42,743 nt of DNA from a virus. The DNA lies in IMG/VR virus record IMGVR_UViG_3300048837_000695, positions 1-42,743 of that record; one strand, 5' to 3'. The translations under genes and the position numbers were made by a program. Below the pieces are notes generated by a model, which searched no databases, was not told the DNA's origin, and worked only from the letters and a program-made list of their open reading frames with translations. Numbering within the stretch: the stretch's first letter is position 1; every line of letters begins with the position of its first letter. Positions 21,732-29,825 of this stretch are shown piece after piece.

Positions 21732-21768
21732 GGCCCGGGCGAGAGCACCCCCGCCATTCGCCCGGGCC
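21732..21768 (-). terminator. Strong hairpin after the capsid block
   Basis: GGCCCGGGCGA (21732-21742) pairs perfectly with TCGCCCGGGCC (21758-21768), 11 bp with a 15-nt loop. It lies between the decoration-like gene (stop 21787) and the connector gene. No T-run follows, so it may be a partial terminator or a processing/stability element that separates abundant capsid mRNA from downstream genes. Confidence 0.55.
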
Positions 21769-21786
21769 AGAGGGCAGTGAGCAGCC

Positions 21787-22236
21787 CTAGCTCACGATTT
21801 CATCGACCGTGGTGGCATCGGTCGCGGGCTGGTAGCGGGCATCGAAGCCGTAGATGGCACCGCCCGCGTCACACGAGGCGGTAGCGATGGTGATCGAGAG
21901 CCGCACGTGCGTGAACCCGTTGTTCACGTCGAGCTCATCGGCGTAGCAGTTGATGATCGCCTGCTTGTTGTCGTCCGTCCCGACCTTCGTCAGCTGCGTG
22001 ATTGCCTTGCCGGTGATGTCCTTAGCCCCGGTGCCGGAACCGTCCGACGCCTGTTCGAGCTTGGCATCGACCGTTGCCGAAGCGCCCAGGTCGCCGGCGT
22101 AGACGACGGCCATAATTGCCTCAAACGAGGCCATCGAGACCCAGCCCGACGTGACGGTGCTCGCCGCGTACGCGTCCGGGTCAATGACCGCAGCCAGCCG
22201 CACACGGTCGCTGGGGAGAATGTTGACGTTACTCAC
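21787..22236 (-). CDS. Head protein next to the capsid gene (decoration candidate)
   Basis: The 149-residue beta-rich protein (VRLAAVIDPDAYAASTVTSG, FTHVRLSITIATASCDAGG) starts at GTG 22236 with AGGAGG. It lies directly after the capsid gene and before a strong hairpin, the usual place for a capsid decoration or stabilising protein. Similar proteins occur next to HK97-type capsid genes in several siphoviruses; the role is inferred from that order. Confidence 0.6.
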   Translation of the reverse strand: MSNVNILPSDRVRLAAVIDPDAYAASTVTSGWVSMASFEAIMAVVYAGDLGASATVDAKLEQASDGSGTGAKDITGKAITQLTKVGTDDNKQAIINCYADELDVNNGFTHVRLSITIATASCDAGGAIYGFDARYQPATDATTVDEIVS

Positions 22237-22290
22237 CGCGGGTTCCTCCTGTGGTGAGGCCGGTGTTACCCGGCCCCTGCGGTCTGGTGC

Positions 22291-23577
22291 TTATGCGCGC
22301 GCGTCGAGCACAACGAAATGGCTCTTCGTGGCCGCGCTCTTGGCCGGAGTCACCGGCGCCGTGAGGAACGGCTGCCCACCGAACCGGAACGTCCAGCGAA
22401 ACGCCTGTACGCCGTAGTCGAAGAACAGGTGGATCGAGCTGGCGAACTGTGGGCCACCGTCACGCGTCGTGGCGTAGTAGCCCTGCGGGTCGATGAACTG
22501 GATGTCGCCCTGGTCACCGACCGTGTCCGCGTGCTCGCTGATGATGACCGGCCGGCCGAACAGGAAGCCGCCGGGCGCGCCCGCGAATCCGCTCGCAGGC
22601 GGCGTCCAGATGGGCTGGTCACCCAGCGTCATCGTGAGCAGTTGCGGGACGACGTCGCTGTTGATCAGCCAGACCGAACCGCCCGGGTTGAGGCTGCGCG
22701 CGAACATCTTCGCGACGTTCGCGGCCACGACGGTATCGGCGGTCTGCGACGTCTCCTTGGCGACCGAGACCTTCGCGCTCGATGTGAAATACCCGAGCGG
22801 CTGGCCGGCACCGGTACCGGTCATGATCGCCTCGGAGGCCTTCCAGCGGATGGCCCGCGAAGCGCCACTCTGCAGTCGCGCGTTGAGCCGCGGGGCATCC
22901 TGCAGAAGCTCATCGGTGCTCAGCACGAAGGCATACAGCTCGTGGAGCTTCACCTGCTCGGCCTTCAGGCTCATTTTCGAAGCCGACATCTGCTGGCCCT
23001 CGGAGCGCCACGACGCCTGAACGCCAGTGGCTCCCCACGGGGTCGTCTCGTCCGTCACGAGTTCGACGCTGTTCGCATTCGTCGGCTCGGGGTTCACGAG
23101 GTTGAGCAGGTCCTCGCCGTTGAAGACGAGTTCCCAAATCCCCTGACGCATCGCCGGCGGAACGAGGTAGCCCTCACCCGCGGTGCCGCCAGTCTCCTGG
23201 TGGAAATTGGTGGGCGCAGCCGCCATGCGCAGGAGCCGGTCATCGGCATAGCTGCCCGGGCGGCTCGCGCCATGGACAGCGAGGGCGAAGTCGGCGAGGT
23301 CACGGAACCCGGCCTTCGGGTCATCGTCGCCAAGGTCCTTCACGGACAGCGGCGCTGCCGCGGCGGGCTTCGCCGGCGCACTGCGCACGGCATCGGCTTC
23401 CTCTTCTGCGAGGGAGAGGCGTGTGCTCAGGCGGGTCTTGCGCGATTCGAGCGTGGCGAAGGCGCGGTTCTCGTCTTCGCTCAGGTCGCGGCCTTCGGAC
23501 TCGGCCGCATCCAGCAGCGCCTCCATTTCGGCCCGCACGTCGGCGATGTCCTGCCGCAGTTCATTGATTCGAGACAT
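22291..23577 (-). CDS. Major capsid protein, HK97 fold
   Basis: The 428-residue protein starts at ATG 23577 (MSRINELRQDIADVRAEMEA). Residues 1-70 are a charged coiled coil, the delta/scaffold domain usually removed by the prohead protease, followed by an Ala/Pro linker (RSAPAKPAAAAP). The shell domain shows AGEGYLVPPAMRQGIWELV, EQVKLHELYAFVLSTDELLQD and GRPVIISEHAD, typical HK97 signatures. It is preceded by a stem-loop with T-run (23615-23663), which may isolate its transcription from the protease gene. Confidence 0.92.
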   Translation of the reverse strand: MSRINELRQDIADVRAEMEALLDAAESEGRDLSEDENRAFATLESRKTRLSTRLSLAEEEADAVRSAPAKPAAAAPLSVKDLGDDDPKAGFRDLADFALAVHGASRPGSYADDRLLRMAAAPTNFHQETGGTAGEGYLVPPAMRQGIWELVFNGEDLLNLVNPEPTNANSVELVTDETTPWGATGVQASWRSEGQQMSASKMSLKAEQVKLHELYAFVLSTDELLQDAPRLNARLQSGASRAIRWKASEAIMTGTGAGQPLGYFTSSAKVSVAKETSQTADTVVAANVAKMFARSLNPGGSVWLINSDVVPQLLTMTLGDQPIWTPPASGFAGAPGGFLFGRPVIISEHADTVGDQGDIQFIDPQGYYATTRDGGPQFASSIHLFFDYGVQAFRWTFRFGGQPFLTAPVTPAKSAATKSHFVVLDARA

Positions 23578-23614
23578 CTCCCGGTCCCCTCTGTCTGGTG
23601 GCAAACCGGGTACG

Positions 23615-23663
23615 AAAAAGCGCGCAACCGGCCGCCGTCTCGTTGACGGGCAGGTTGCGCGCT
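23615..23663 (-). terminator. Intrinsic terminator between protease and capsid genes
   Basis: On the minus strand an 11-bp stem (AGCGCGCAACC with GGTTGCGCGCT; 23653-23663 and 23619-23629) encloses an inner 5-bp stem (23635-23639/23645-23649) and is followed by five T (23619-23615). This is the best Rho-independent terminator on the leftward strand. Two direct copies of CTCATGGGAGC (23662-23672, 23706-23716) lie just before it. Confidence 0.7.
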
Positions 23664-23747
23664 CATGGGAGCGTCGCTGCGCTGCGCTACGCCTCGTGCT
23701 CGGGTCTCATGGGAGCCTCTACACCGAAGCGCCTATCAGGGTGCGGG

Positions 23748-24710
23748 TCAGAGACGTGCTCGACGCCGCTTCAGCGCAATCGTATGAGCAGGTGAACCAT
23801 TCTGCAAGCCCTCGGCGCCATCGGCCACGGCCTCAACCTCAGGCACTTCCATGTCTGCCGAAACGCCTGTGCCACCTCTCCCACCCACTCCCAACCGTTC
23901 GAACGTCTGGCTGAGCGTGGCAATGCGGTCAACCATGCCCTCTGCCATCCCGTCCTTTGCGTGCAACACGCGCCCCTCGCCGAAGCCGTTGCGGACCTCG
24001 TTGGCCTTTACTCCACGGCCGCGCGCGACCGCTGATACAAACGCGTCGTAGGCCAGGTCAACCCTGCGCTGCACGGCCGCACGCGCTTCATCGCTCAGCG
24101 GTTCGAACGGGTTGCCCTCGACCTTGTACCGGCCCGCGCTCACGTAGGTGGCACGGACCCCCTCATTCGCCATGTGCTCGGATTGGTCGAGGTGAAGGGC
24201 GTACACCCCGATGCTGCCGACATATGACCCGGGCGCCGCCACGATCTCCGTGGCGCTCGCTGCCAACCAGTACGCCGCGCTCGCGGCGAGGCTGTTCACC
24301 TGGGCGATAATGGGCTTCTCGCTCCGAGCCCGGTAAATGGTGTCGCCCAGCGCCTCGATTCCAAATACGGACCCGCCCGGCGAATCGATATCCAGCACGA
24401 TGTTGGCGATCGCGTCATCACGCACGGCCTCGTTGATATCCTGCGTGAGCCGCTCGGTTGACGTCCCGCCGCTCATCTCGGACATCAGGTTCATGCGCTG
24501 GTTGAGCGTGCCGTACACGGGGATTACGGCCACACCGCCCCCCCGACGCGGCCGGGGTTTGGCAGGATCACCGACCCGTGCCCGGATCTCCTCAGCGGTA
24601 AACCGTTGCCCGGACGCACGCAGCGCCAGCAACTCCCGGATGGCCGCCAGCTTCTCGGGAAGGATCGCCCACGGCGTGCTCAGGACCTCCGTGATGATGT
24701 GTGCGTACAT
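23748..24710 (-). CDS. S49-type (SppA-like) prohead protease
   Basis: The 320-residue protein has the Ser-Lys dyad of the S49 family: Ser144 in SLAASAAYW and Lys196 in GRYKVEGNPF, with VLDIDSPGGSV (105-115) forming the oxyanion region. The first 55 residues are a helical extension; the last 50 are likely disordered. It lies between portal and capsid genes, so it should cut the capsid delta domain during maturation, and might release protein C-like scaffold activity through its tail. Confidence 0.9.
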   Translation of the reverse strand: MYAHIITEVLSTPWAILPEKLAAIRELLALRASGQRFTAEEIRARVGDPAKPRPRRGGGVAVIPVYGTLNQRMNLMSEMSGGTSTERLTQDINEAVRDDAIANIVLDIDSPGGSVFGIEALGDTIYRARSEKPIIAQVNSLAASAAYWLAASATEIVAAPGSYVGSIGVYALHLDQSEHMANEGVRATYVSAGRYKVEGNPFEPLSDEARAAVQRRVDLAYDAFVSAVARGRGVKANEVRNGFGEGRVLHAKDGMAEGMVDRIATLSQTFERLGVGGRGGTGVSADMEVPEVEAVADGAEGLQNGSPAHTIALKRRRARL

Positions 24711-24713
24711 CTC

Positions 24714-26234
24714 CTAACCCTCCAACGCGAGCGCTACCAAATCGGCAACGTCCCACTGTTCCATGACCGCCAGCCCGCCCTCGGCGAGCTCGACCCGGTG
24801 ACGCTCGGCATATTCGCCGGCGGCAACGTCGTCGACGTGCAGCGCTTCCATCACGAACGCCCGGTGCTCCGCGTAGAACTCCGCGACCCACGCGGCCCAG
24901 CCCTCCGGGTCGTCCGCGAGCTTCACGGCTGCGCTCTGTGCCCGGGCCCGCTCCCGATTGATGACCCGTCGCGCGGCATCTTCCGCCAGGGCCCGCGCCC
25001 GGCGGTTCGGCCCACCCGGGCGTTGCTCCGAGTTCAGCGTCTGGCCGCCACCCTCGTCAGGCTCTTTCAGGTTCTGCGGGTTATCCCAGTACTCGTCTCC
25101 GCCCGGGTCGAACCGCGGGTTCCGGTCCTCAAGCTCGCGCCACTCGTTCGCGGAGATGATGCCGTTCCGCCGCTGGATTTCGAGTGCCTCAGCCCGGCTC
25201 TTCGCGTCACCCCTGAGCAGTGCATCGACGATGGTTTTCACGAAGATGCGCGCCCGCTCGCGCTCCAACAGGAGGTCTCGGGTGATCGCTTGTTCCCACC
25301 GGAGGCACCACGGCAACACGGTGTCGGTCACGAACTCGATGCCCATATGCTCGATGTTCGAGAACGTGGCGTTCTCCAGGTCGCCGATCTTGTGGGCCTG
25401 CATGCGAAACCAGCGCGCCACCTCTGCGACATTGAATTTCCGCGATTCCAGAAACTGCAGGTCCTCGAGCGAGAGCCCTACCTGGGTCCAGTCCATGCCC
25501 TCTTCGAGCACTGCGACCCTGCCCGCGTTGTGGACGCCGGCGTGCGCCTCCTGCCAGTTCGCCTTCAGCCGCTTGGCTGCCTCTGCCGACAGGGATGCCG
25601 GGTGTTTCAGGATGCCGACCGGACTGCCATTCTGTGACCACTGATTCGCCGCGAACCGGTCCGCGGCCAGCGCTGACCCGATGGTCTCGCGCGCCAGCTG
25701 TACGACCGACATCCCGAGTCGCCCACGCAGGATGAATAGCTCATCACGCAGAAACGTTCGCTGCCGGCCGTCGTCATAGGTGTACCGGTAGCGGTGGGTC
25801 CCATCGTCCAGCCGTTCCAGAACCATCCGATCGTTGTGGAGGGGCACAAGCTGACCTACGAAACCACGGCGCCCGGGGACGATCTCCGCATAGGCCACAC
25901 CACGCATGGCGGCCAGCGCGGTCACCGTCTCCTTGAACTCCATGGCCGTCTGCTCGGCGTTCGCCTGCTCGTGCAGCACCGGGTAGAGCGGATGATTCCG
26001 GGCACGTTCTTTCGTGCGTTCACCCTGTTCGAACACGATAGTTGGGAGCATGCCGAGCGTCTCTCCGAGAATGGCCACGCATGCGAAGAACGCGCTCAGC
26101 GTGAGCGCGGTCTCGGGTGTGACGGTCATCCCGGACGCGGCGACCGGGGCCAGTCCACCTATCGGCGAGGACCAATTCCGGTCGTCATCGAATGCGAGTG
26201 AGCGCGGCTCCAGTAGCCTCAGTAGCACTCCCAT
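24714..26234 (-). CDS. Portal protein, HK97 family
   Basis: The 506-residue protein has the HK97-portal order: TLSAFFACVAILGETLGMLP near the N-terminus, PLYPVLHEQANAEQTAMEF, LVPLHNDRMVLERLDDG, SVVQLARETIGSALAADRFA, and FLESRKFNVAEVARWFRM with the closing stem. It forms the dodecameric DNA gate at one capsid vertex. It precedes the protease by three bases and follows the small membrane protein gene. Confidence 0.92.
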   Translation of the reverse strand: MGVLLRLLEPRSLAFDDDRNWSSPIGGLAPVAASGMTVTPETALTLSAFFACVAILGETLGMLPTIVFEQGERTKERARNHPLYPVLHEQANAEQTAMEFKETVTALAAMRGVAYAEIVPGRRGFVGQLVPLHNDRMVLERLDDGTHRYRYTYDDGRQRTFLRDELFILRGRLGMSVVQLARETIGSALAADRFAANQWSQNGSPVGILKHPASLSAEAAKRLKANWQEAHAGVHNAGRVAVLEEGMDWTQVGLSLEDLQFLESRKFNVAEVARWFRMQAHKIGDLENATFSNIEHMGIEFVTDTVLPWCLRWEQAITRDLLLERERARIFVKTIVDALLRGDAKSRAEALEIQRRNGIISANEWRELEDRNPRFDPGGDEYWDNPQNLKEPDEGGGQTLNSEQRPGGPNRRARALAEDAARRVINRERARAQSAAVKLADDPEGWAAWVAEFYAEHRAFVMEALHVDDVAAGEYAERHRVELAEGGLAVMEQWDVADLVALALEG

Positions 26235-26237
26235 CCG

Positions 26238-26432
26238 TTACTGCCCTCCCCTGGGCCGCGCCCTGCGAACCCACGCGTACCCACCGGCACCGACGAAAAT
26301 CACCCCTGTCACAATAAGCGCGGCCGGCACGTAGACCATGGCAAGGCCAGCTGCCAGCAACGCAACTCCCGCCCCTACTATCACATCGATAGCATCAAAT
26401 GCACTAGCAACCCGTGTCACGATTCCCCGCAT
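26238..26432 (-). CDS. 64-residue two-helix membrane protein between terminase and portal
   Basis: Two hydrophobic segments (VIVGAGVALLAAGLAMVYV and AALIVTGVIFVGAGGYAWV) end with RRARPRGGQ. It lies between small packaging-region genes and portal with three-base gaps. Small membrane proteins are uncommon within head modules; a role in DNA entry, exclusion or as a misplaced lysis gene cannot be told from sequence. Confidence 0.6.
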   Translation of the reverse strand: MRGIVTRVASAFDAIDVIVGAGVALLAAGLAMVYVPAALIVTGVIFVGAGGYAWVRRARPRGGQ

Positions 26433-26435
26433 CCG

Positions 26436-26648
26436 CTACTCCTTCGCTGTCACCCATGCGTGCGCGAACGCCATCTGAATCACTGTCTGCTGAAGAGAGG
26501 GCGGCAAGCCCATCACTTCGATGTAGGCGATATTCGTCGCCGCCGCAGCGATCTCCGCAAGGTCTGCGATTCGCTCGTGCCGCAGGCGCCGCGACGCTGC
26601 CAGCATCGCTTCCTCAACCTGCTCAACAGATCGGGTTTCCTCACTCAT
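26436..26648 (-). CDS. Small helical packaging-region protein
   Basis: This 70-residue protein is almost all helix (EEAMLAASRRLRHERIADLAEIAAAATN) and ends in AFAHAWVTAKE. The ATG at 26648 overlaps the large-terminase stop (ATGA). Family not recognised; position suggests a head-assembly accessory. Confidence 0.6.
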   Translation of the reverse strand: MSEETRSVEQVEEAMLAASRRLRHERIADLAEIAAAATNIAYIEVMGLPPSLQQTVIQMAFAHAWVTAKE

Positions 26649-28306
26649 AGCAGCAACATGCCCTCCCGTTCGTACTTGCTGGTTGCCGACACCCGCTTCC
26701 GGTTCTCCGGTAACGCCATATAGTCCTGCCTCGCCTGCCTCGCCAGGGCGGCGGCGGCGGCGCCGTCCACCTTCCGGCTGGAAAAAGACGATTCCTTCGC
26801 GAAGGTCACGCCGTAGGTGTTCGGCCGGCGCCGCGCGTTGTAGTGGTACTGGTTGATCAGCGGGTCGTTCGAGTGGCTCAGGTCACGCTCGACAATGGCG
26901 TCGTGGTAGGCCTCGATCATCCGCGTGGTCTCAATCGTTCGGCCGCGCATGTCCCATCGCACCGGGTGCCGCTCACTCGGACGCGCGCACAGCGTATCTG
27001 CATAGCGCTGTTCCCATGCGTCCACGTAGCTCTCGAACGGGTGGTAGTCGCTGTAGAATCCCACGACGTCATACCGCTCGAACGCCTGCGCCACGACCGC
27101 GTCCACCTCGGCCATTGGCACCTCTTCGTCCTGGTGCGTCGCCGGGTCCCACACCCCCAGCGGGAACAGGTACGAGTCCTCTACCCGGCACGCCATCAAC
27201 ACCGAGTGGTCATTGCTCTTCGAGCCGTCGAAACCGATGGTGATCTGCTCGCCGTCTCGCGGGTGGTTGCCCGGCGACGCCTTGCACGCGTCCCACTCCT
27301 GCGGCGATAACCACGCATCCTCGCTGGCGATGATCTGGTTGAGGTAAAACCGTCGCGAGGTGCTCGGGGGGGTGCGCGGGTCGTAGATCTCTTCCATCAG
27401 CCGCTCGGGGTCGAGCCACACAGAGTCACCGCGCGCGGCAATAATGCCGGCCCGTAGCTGCTCGGGGTCCGCGAGGTCGATATCTGGCGGCGCTTCGAGG
27501 GAGTCGTACAGGAATCCGGTCGCCCGTGACTGCCCGCTCGCGATCTTCAGATACGCCTCATAGTCCCGCTCCGCATCGCTATCCTCGCCGGGGTTGTGGG
27601 CGTTGGAGATGGCGAGCACGCGGCTCGAACCATCGCGGCTTTTCGCCGCATTGCGGGCAATGACCGCAGACATCGCGTGACCGTCGTTCGCCGACAGCCA
27701 GTGATGAGATTCGTTCTTCAGCACGAACGTCGCGCGGCCACCCTCGAGCGCTCGGGGGGAGCTCGTCACGGCTTCTAGCCGGCAGCGCCCGCCATGCGCG
27801 TACGCCAGCTCCTTCCCGAGCTGGATGCCGTAGTCATCGATGGCTCGCGGCGAAAGCATCGCCGGTAGCAGAGTCGTGGTGTTCCTGGTCTGGTCTCTCG
27901 ACACGGCCGCCGTCTGCACCCAGGCGGCGGGGTGGGCCTTCGCCACTGGCTCACCGTTCTCCCACCGGTCGAACCGGCATGGGCCGATGAATTCCACGCA
28001 ACAGAGTGCGGCGCCGAGCGGGTCTTTGCCGTGTCCCTTCGCCCGACGAAACATGCCCGACCGGTAAACGAAGCGGCCGCGGTCATCCACGGCGTACCAC
28101 CAGAGAATGAACCGGGCCTGCTCGTTCGTGAACCGCCACGGCTCGCTAGCGTCCGGGCCGTCCGGCTGTAACAGGTAATCCGCAGTCCATTGCAACACCT
28201 GCCAGCCCAGCGAATGCCGCGGGATCACGAACTTTCCGTCCGGCCCCCGCTCCCACGTCGGCCCGATGCCGATGCCGTCTGCGGACAGGACCGCCGCATC
28301 ACTCAC
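26645..28306 (-). CDS. terL: Large terminase subunit (TerL)
   Basis: The 553-residue protein has a Walker A-like loop FRRAKGHGKD (Lys94), a Walker B region FVLKNESHHW in which Asn198-Glu199 replaces the usual Asp-Glu (seen in related HK97-like terminases), a coupling motif VLAISNAHNPG (230-240) and a nuclease centre starting at GFDGSKSND (Asp360), with Asp420 in FYSDYHPFE. It cuts and translocates DNA into the prohead. The GTG start overlaps the small terminase stop (GTGA). Confidence 0.95.
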   Translation of the reverse strand: MSDAAVLSADGIGIGPTWERGPDGKFVIPRHSLGWQVLQWTADYLLQPDGPDASEPWRFTNEQARFILWWYAVDDRGRFVYRSGMFRRAKGHGKDPLGAALCCVEFIGPCRFDRWENGEPVAKAHPAAWVQTAAVSRDQTRNTTTLLPAMLSPRAIDDYGIQLGKELAYAHGGRCRLEAVTSSPRALEGGRATFVLKNESHHWLSANDGHAMSAVIARNAAKSRDGSSRVLAISNAHNPGEDSDAERDYEAYLKIASGQSRATGFLYDSLEAPPDIDLADPEQLRAGIIAARGDSVWLDPERLMEEIYDPRTPPSTSRRFYLNQIIASEDAWLSPQEWDACKASPGNHPRDGEQITIGFDGSKSNDHSVLMACRVEDSYLFPLGVWDPATHQDEEVPMAEVDAVVAQAFERYDVVGFYSDYHPFESYVDAWEQRYADTLCARPSERHPVRWDMRGRTIETTRMIEAYHDAIVERDLSHSNDPLINQYHYNARRRPNTYGVTFAKESSFSSRKVDGAAAAALARQARQDYMALPENRKRVSATSKYEREGMLLL

Positions 28307-28728
28307 TGGCTCAACGCCTTCCGGTACTCATCCAGCGCCGTGGGCCGGTCGTCAACCGGGGCCGCATCCACTCGCTCGACCTCGATCTTCACCCGGCGAC
28401 GGTCAGCCTCGGTGGTCAACAGGTCCCCCATCGCCTGCCACACGGCCGCGAACGCCTGTGAACTGAATCGCCGCGTGTTCAGTGTCCGCGTGATGGCCTC
28501 AGCCACGAACACCGCAGCTTCCCAATCGCTCGGTTCGTAGTACTGGCTCTGCCCGCTCGCCCTCAACGCGTTGAACCACCGCCGCGCAATCGGGTGCATC
28601 CCGGACGGCAGCCGCGGCGGTTTCACCTCGCCGACCATCTGCGTCGCCGACACGCTCGCCCTCTCAGCCCGCGTCACATGCCCCAGCCGTTCCCCCATCC
28701 GCTTCGGCATCGGCCCTCTCGTTCCCAT
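28303..28728 (-). CDS. terS: Small terminase subunit (TerS)
   Basis: The 141-residue protein begins MGTRGPMPKR, a basic start typical of one terS family, followed by PPRLPSGMHPIARRWFNAL and a helical oligomerisation region (AVFVAEAITRTLNTRRF). RBS GGGAGG lies nine bases before the ATG. It is the first gene of the late unit, just behind the operator-bearing gap 28729-28838, and lies upstream of terL, as usual. It should recognise the packaging site. Confidence 0.85.
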   Translation of the reverse strand: MGTRGPMPKRMGERLGHVTRAERASVSATQMVGEVKPPRLPSGMHPIARRWFNALRASGQSQYYEPSDWEAAVFVAEAITRTLNTRRFSSQAFAAVWQAMGDLLTTEADRRRVKIEVERVDAAPVDDRPTALDEYRKALSQ

Positions 28729-28785
28729 AACTCATGACCTCCCATACTCAGGACGATTCGCTCGCGGGTAGGGCGCGCTCCTATA

Positions 28786-28802
28786 TTCGAACATGTGTTC
28801 GA
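28786..28802. promoter_or_regulatory. Late-unit operator-like palindrome
   Basis: TCGAACATGTGTTCGA (28787-28802) has perfect 7-bp arms around TG. On the minus strand it sits immediately before a TATAGG box. It matches the early-region element TCGAACAACATGTT except for one extra A. A second dyad, TTCGA-CTTT-TCGAA (28798-28811), overlaps it. It is likely to control the terminase promoter. Confidence 0.6.
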
Positions 28803-28822
28803 CTTTTCGAAGCCCCCCTCCC

Positions 28823-28836
28823 GTTGCATATGCAAC
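28823..28836. promoter_or_regulatory. 14-bp perfect palindrome after the HNH gene
   Basis: GTTGCATATGCAAC (28823-28836) is a perfect palindrome in the gap between the HNH gene (ends 28839) and terS. Unlike terminators it has no T-run. Together with the 28786-28802 palindrome it makes this gap a strong candidate for the late-gene switch region or a packaging (pac/cos-proximal) signal. Confidence 0.5.
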
Positions 28837-28838
28837 TA

Positions 28839-29147
28839 TCACCGCACATCTCCCGGGTGTGATTCGGCTGGCCGGCGCCTTGGCTCACCGTTGCTGTCCC
28901 TCACCGTCTTCGCCCTATGACAAGAGCCGCAGAGCCCTTGGAGGTTCGACCGAGCGAGCCGTAGGTCAGGGCGCCGTACAACGGGCATGATGTGGTCAAC
29001 GTCGGTTGATGGCTGCATGCGACAGGCACGGCACAACGGTTCCTCACTCAACACGATGGTTCTCATTCGTTGCCATGCCACGCCGTACCCACGGCTGGTA
29101 GCACTCTGCCCCTGGTACTGGCGAAAGGGCCGTGGACGTCGAGGCAT
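28839..29147 (-). CDS. HNH endonuclease upstream of the terminase
   Basis: The 102-residue protein shows the zinc and HNH pattern: CRACRMQPSTDVDHIMPV, then SNLQGLCGSCHRAKT, with Asp-His of the first strand, Asn of the middle and Cys-x2-Cys-His at the end. An HNH protein next to terminase is typical of HK97-like phages, where it stimulates terminase cutting. The ATG at 29147 overlaps the upstream stop (TGATG). It closes the early unit. Confidence 0.88.
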   Translation of the reverse strand: MPRRPRPFRQYQGQSATSRGYGVAWQRMRTIVLSEEPLCRACRMQPSTDVDHIMPVVRRPDLRLARSNLQGLCGSCHRAKTVRDSNGEPRRRPAESHPGDVR

Positions 29148-29335
29148 CACTCACCCCCGCTCTTACCGTAACGAGAATCCGATTCGATCTCCGATGGGCT
29201 CGCGCGGTACCCCCGCAGCGACGCGAAGAACGCCGGCCACGTGTACAGCGGCAGCCGGTCCCACAGCCGCCCCGGGTCCGCGTCGATCACCAGCGGGCGC
29301 GTCTCCCGCAGCGCCGCCGCCTGCTGTGTGGTCAT
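29147..29335 (-). CDS. Small early protein, MTTQQAA family
   Basis: This 62-residue protein (MTTQQAAALRETRPLVID...) has a Trp-rich middle (RLWDRLPLYTWPAFFASL). The ATG overlaps the zinc-ribbon gene stop (ATGA) and its own stop overlaps the HNH start. The first seven residues recur in the 14-codon ORF at 29557-29601, a possible duplication remnant. Function unknown. Confidence 0.6.
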   Translation of the reverse strand: MTTQQAAALRETRPLVIDADPGRLWDRLPLYTWPAFFASLRGYRASPSEIESDSRYGKSGGE

Positions 29336-29535
29336 GGGTGCATCCTCTGCCGGTAACAGTTCCCGCACAGCACGGCCTCCACGTACCCCTCGTCTATTTG
29401 CCGCATGCTCCCGTACCACCGGTACCCATCCGGCTCCCATTCCCCGACTCGGCCACAGTTCGAACAACGCCATCGGGCACCAACCCGTAGGCTCGCCACC
29501 GGTGTCAGGCCCTCAGTGTTTAACCGACGAAACAT
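29332..29535 (-). CDS. Zinc-ribbon early protein
   Basis: The 67-residue protein has CSNCGRVGEWEP and VLCGNCYRQR, a standard two-knuckle zinc ribbon. GGAGG lies seven bases before ATG 29535. Small zinc proteins are abundant in this early unit; most probably bind nucleic acid or host proteins, but no target can be read from sequence. Confidence 0.65.
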   Translation of the reverse strand: MFRRLNTEGLTPVASLRVGARWRCSNCGRVGEWEPDGYRWYGSMRQIDEGYVEAVLCGNCYRQRMHP

Positions 29536-29556
29536 CACCCTACCTCCGCCATGAGC

Positions 29557-29627
29557 TCACCGTTGGTCGCTCCTTGGGTACGCCGCCTGCTGCGTGGTCA
29601 TGGCGTGGGCTCCGAACCGCCGCGCAT
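29557..29627 (-). pseudogene. Chain of very short ORFs with MTTQQAA remnant
   Basis: Within 29536-29629 two short frames overlap stop-to-start: MRGGSEPTP (29598-29627) and MTTQQAAYPRSDQR (29557-29601). The second shares seven residues and most of the DNA start with the gene at 29147-29335. This looks like the start of a duplicated gene that has been cut short. Nothing else is seen in the gap. Confidence 0.4.
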
Positions 29628-29629
29628 GT

Positions 29630-29821
29630 TCACAGCGGCAGCGCCGTGCCCGATTTGGCCGTCGCTTTGGCAATGCGGTCGATACAGATGCGCGAGCAGG
29701 CATCCTGCACACCGTCCTCATCCATGCATTGGAACCAATCCCACGGCTTGGTCCAACCCCTGGCACTCTTCCCCGCAGGCTCCTCAATCCCACACCCATC
29801 ACAGATGTACTTAGCAGCCAT
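29630..29821 (-). CDS. Small Cys-rich early protein
   Basis: The 63-residue protein MAAKYICDGCGIEEPAG... has a Cys-x2-Cys near the N-terminus and two more Cys pairs (QCMDEDGVQDACSRICID), a likely zinc site. It lies four bases after the preceding stop with GGGGAG as RBS, encoded in the DGEGE end of that gene. Confidence 0.6.
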   Translation of the reverse strand: MAAKYICDGCGIEEPAGKSARGWTKPWDWFQCMDEDGVQDACSRICIDRIAKATAKSGTALPL

Positions 29822-29825
29822 TCAC

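Noticed and set aside
22318-23646. Plus-strand open frame of 442 codons opposite the capsid gene
   Set aside because: The capsid frame is clearly the coding one; the opposing frame is Arg-rich without recognisable motifs.
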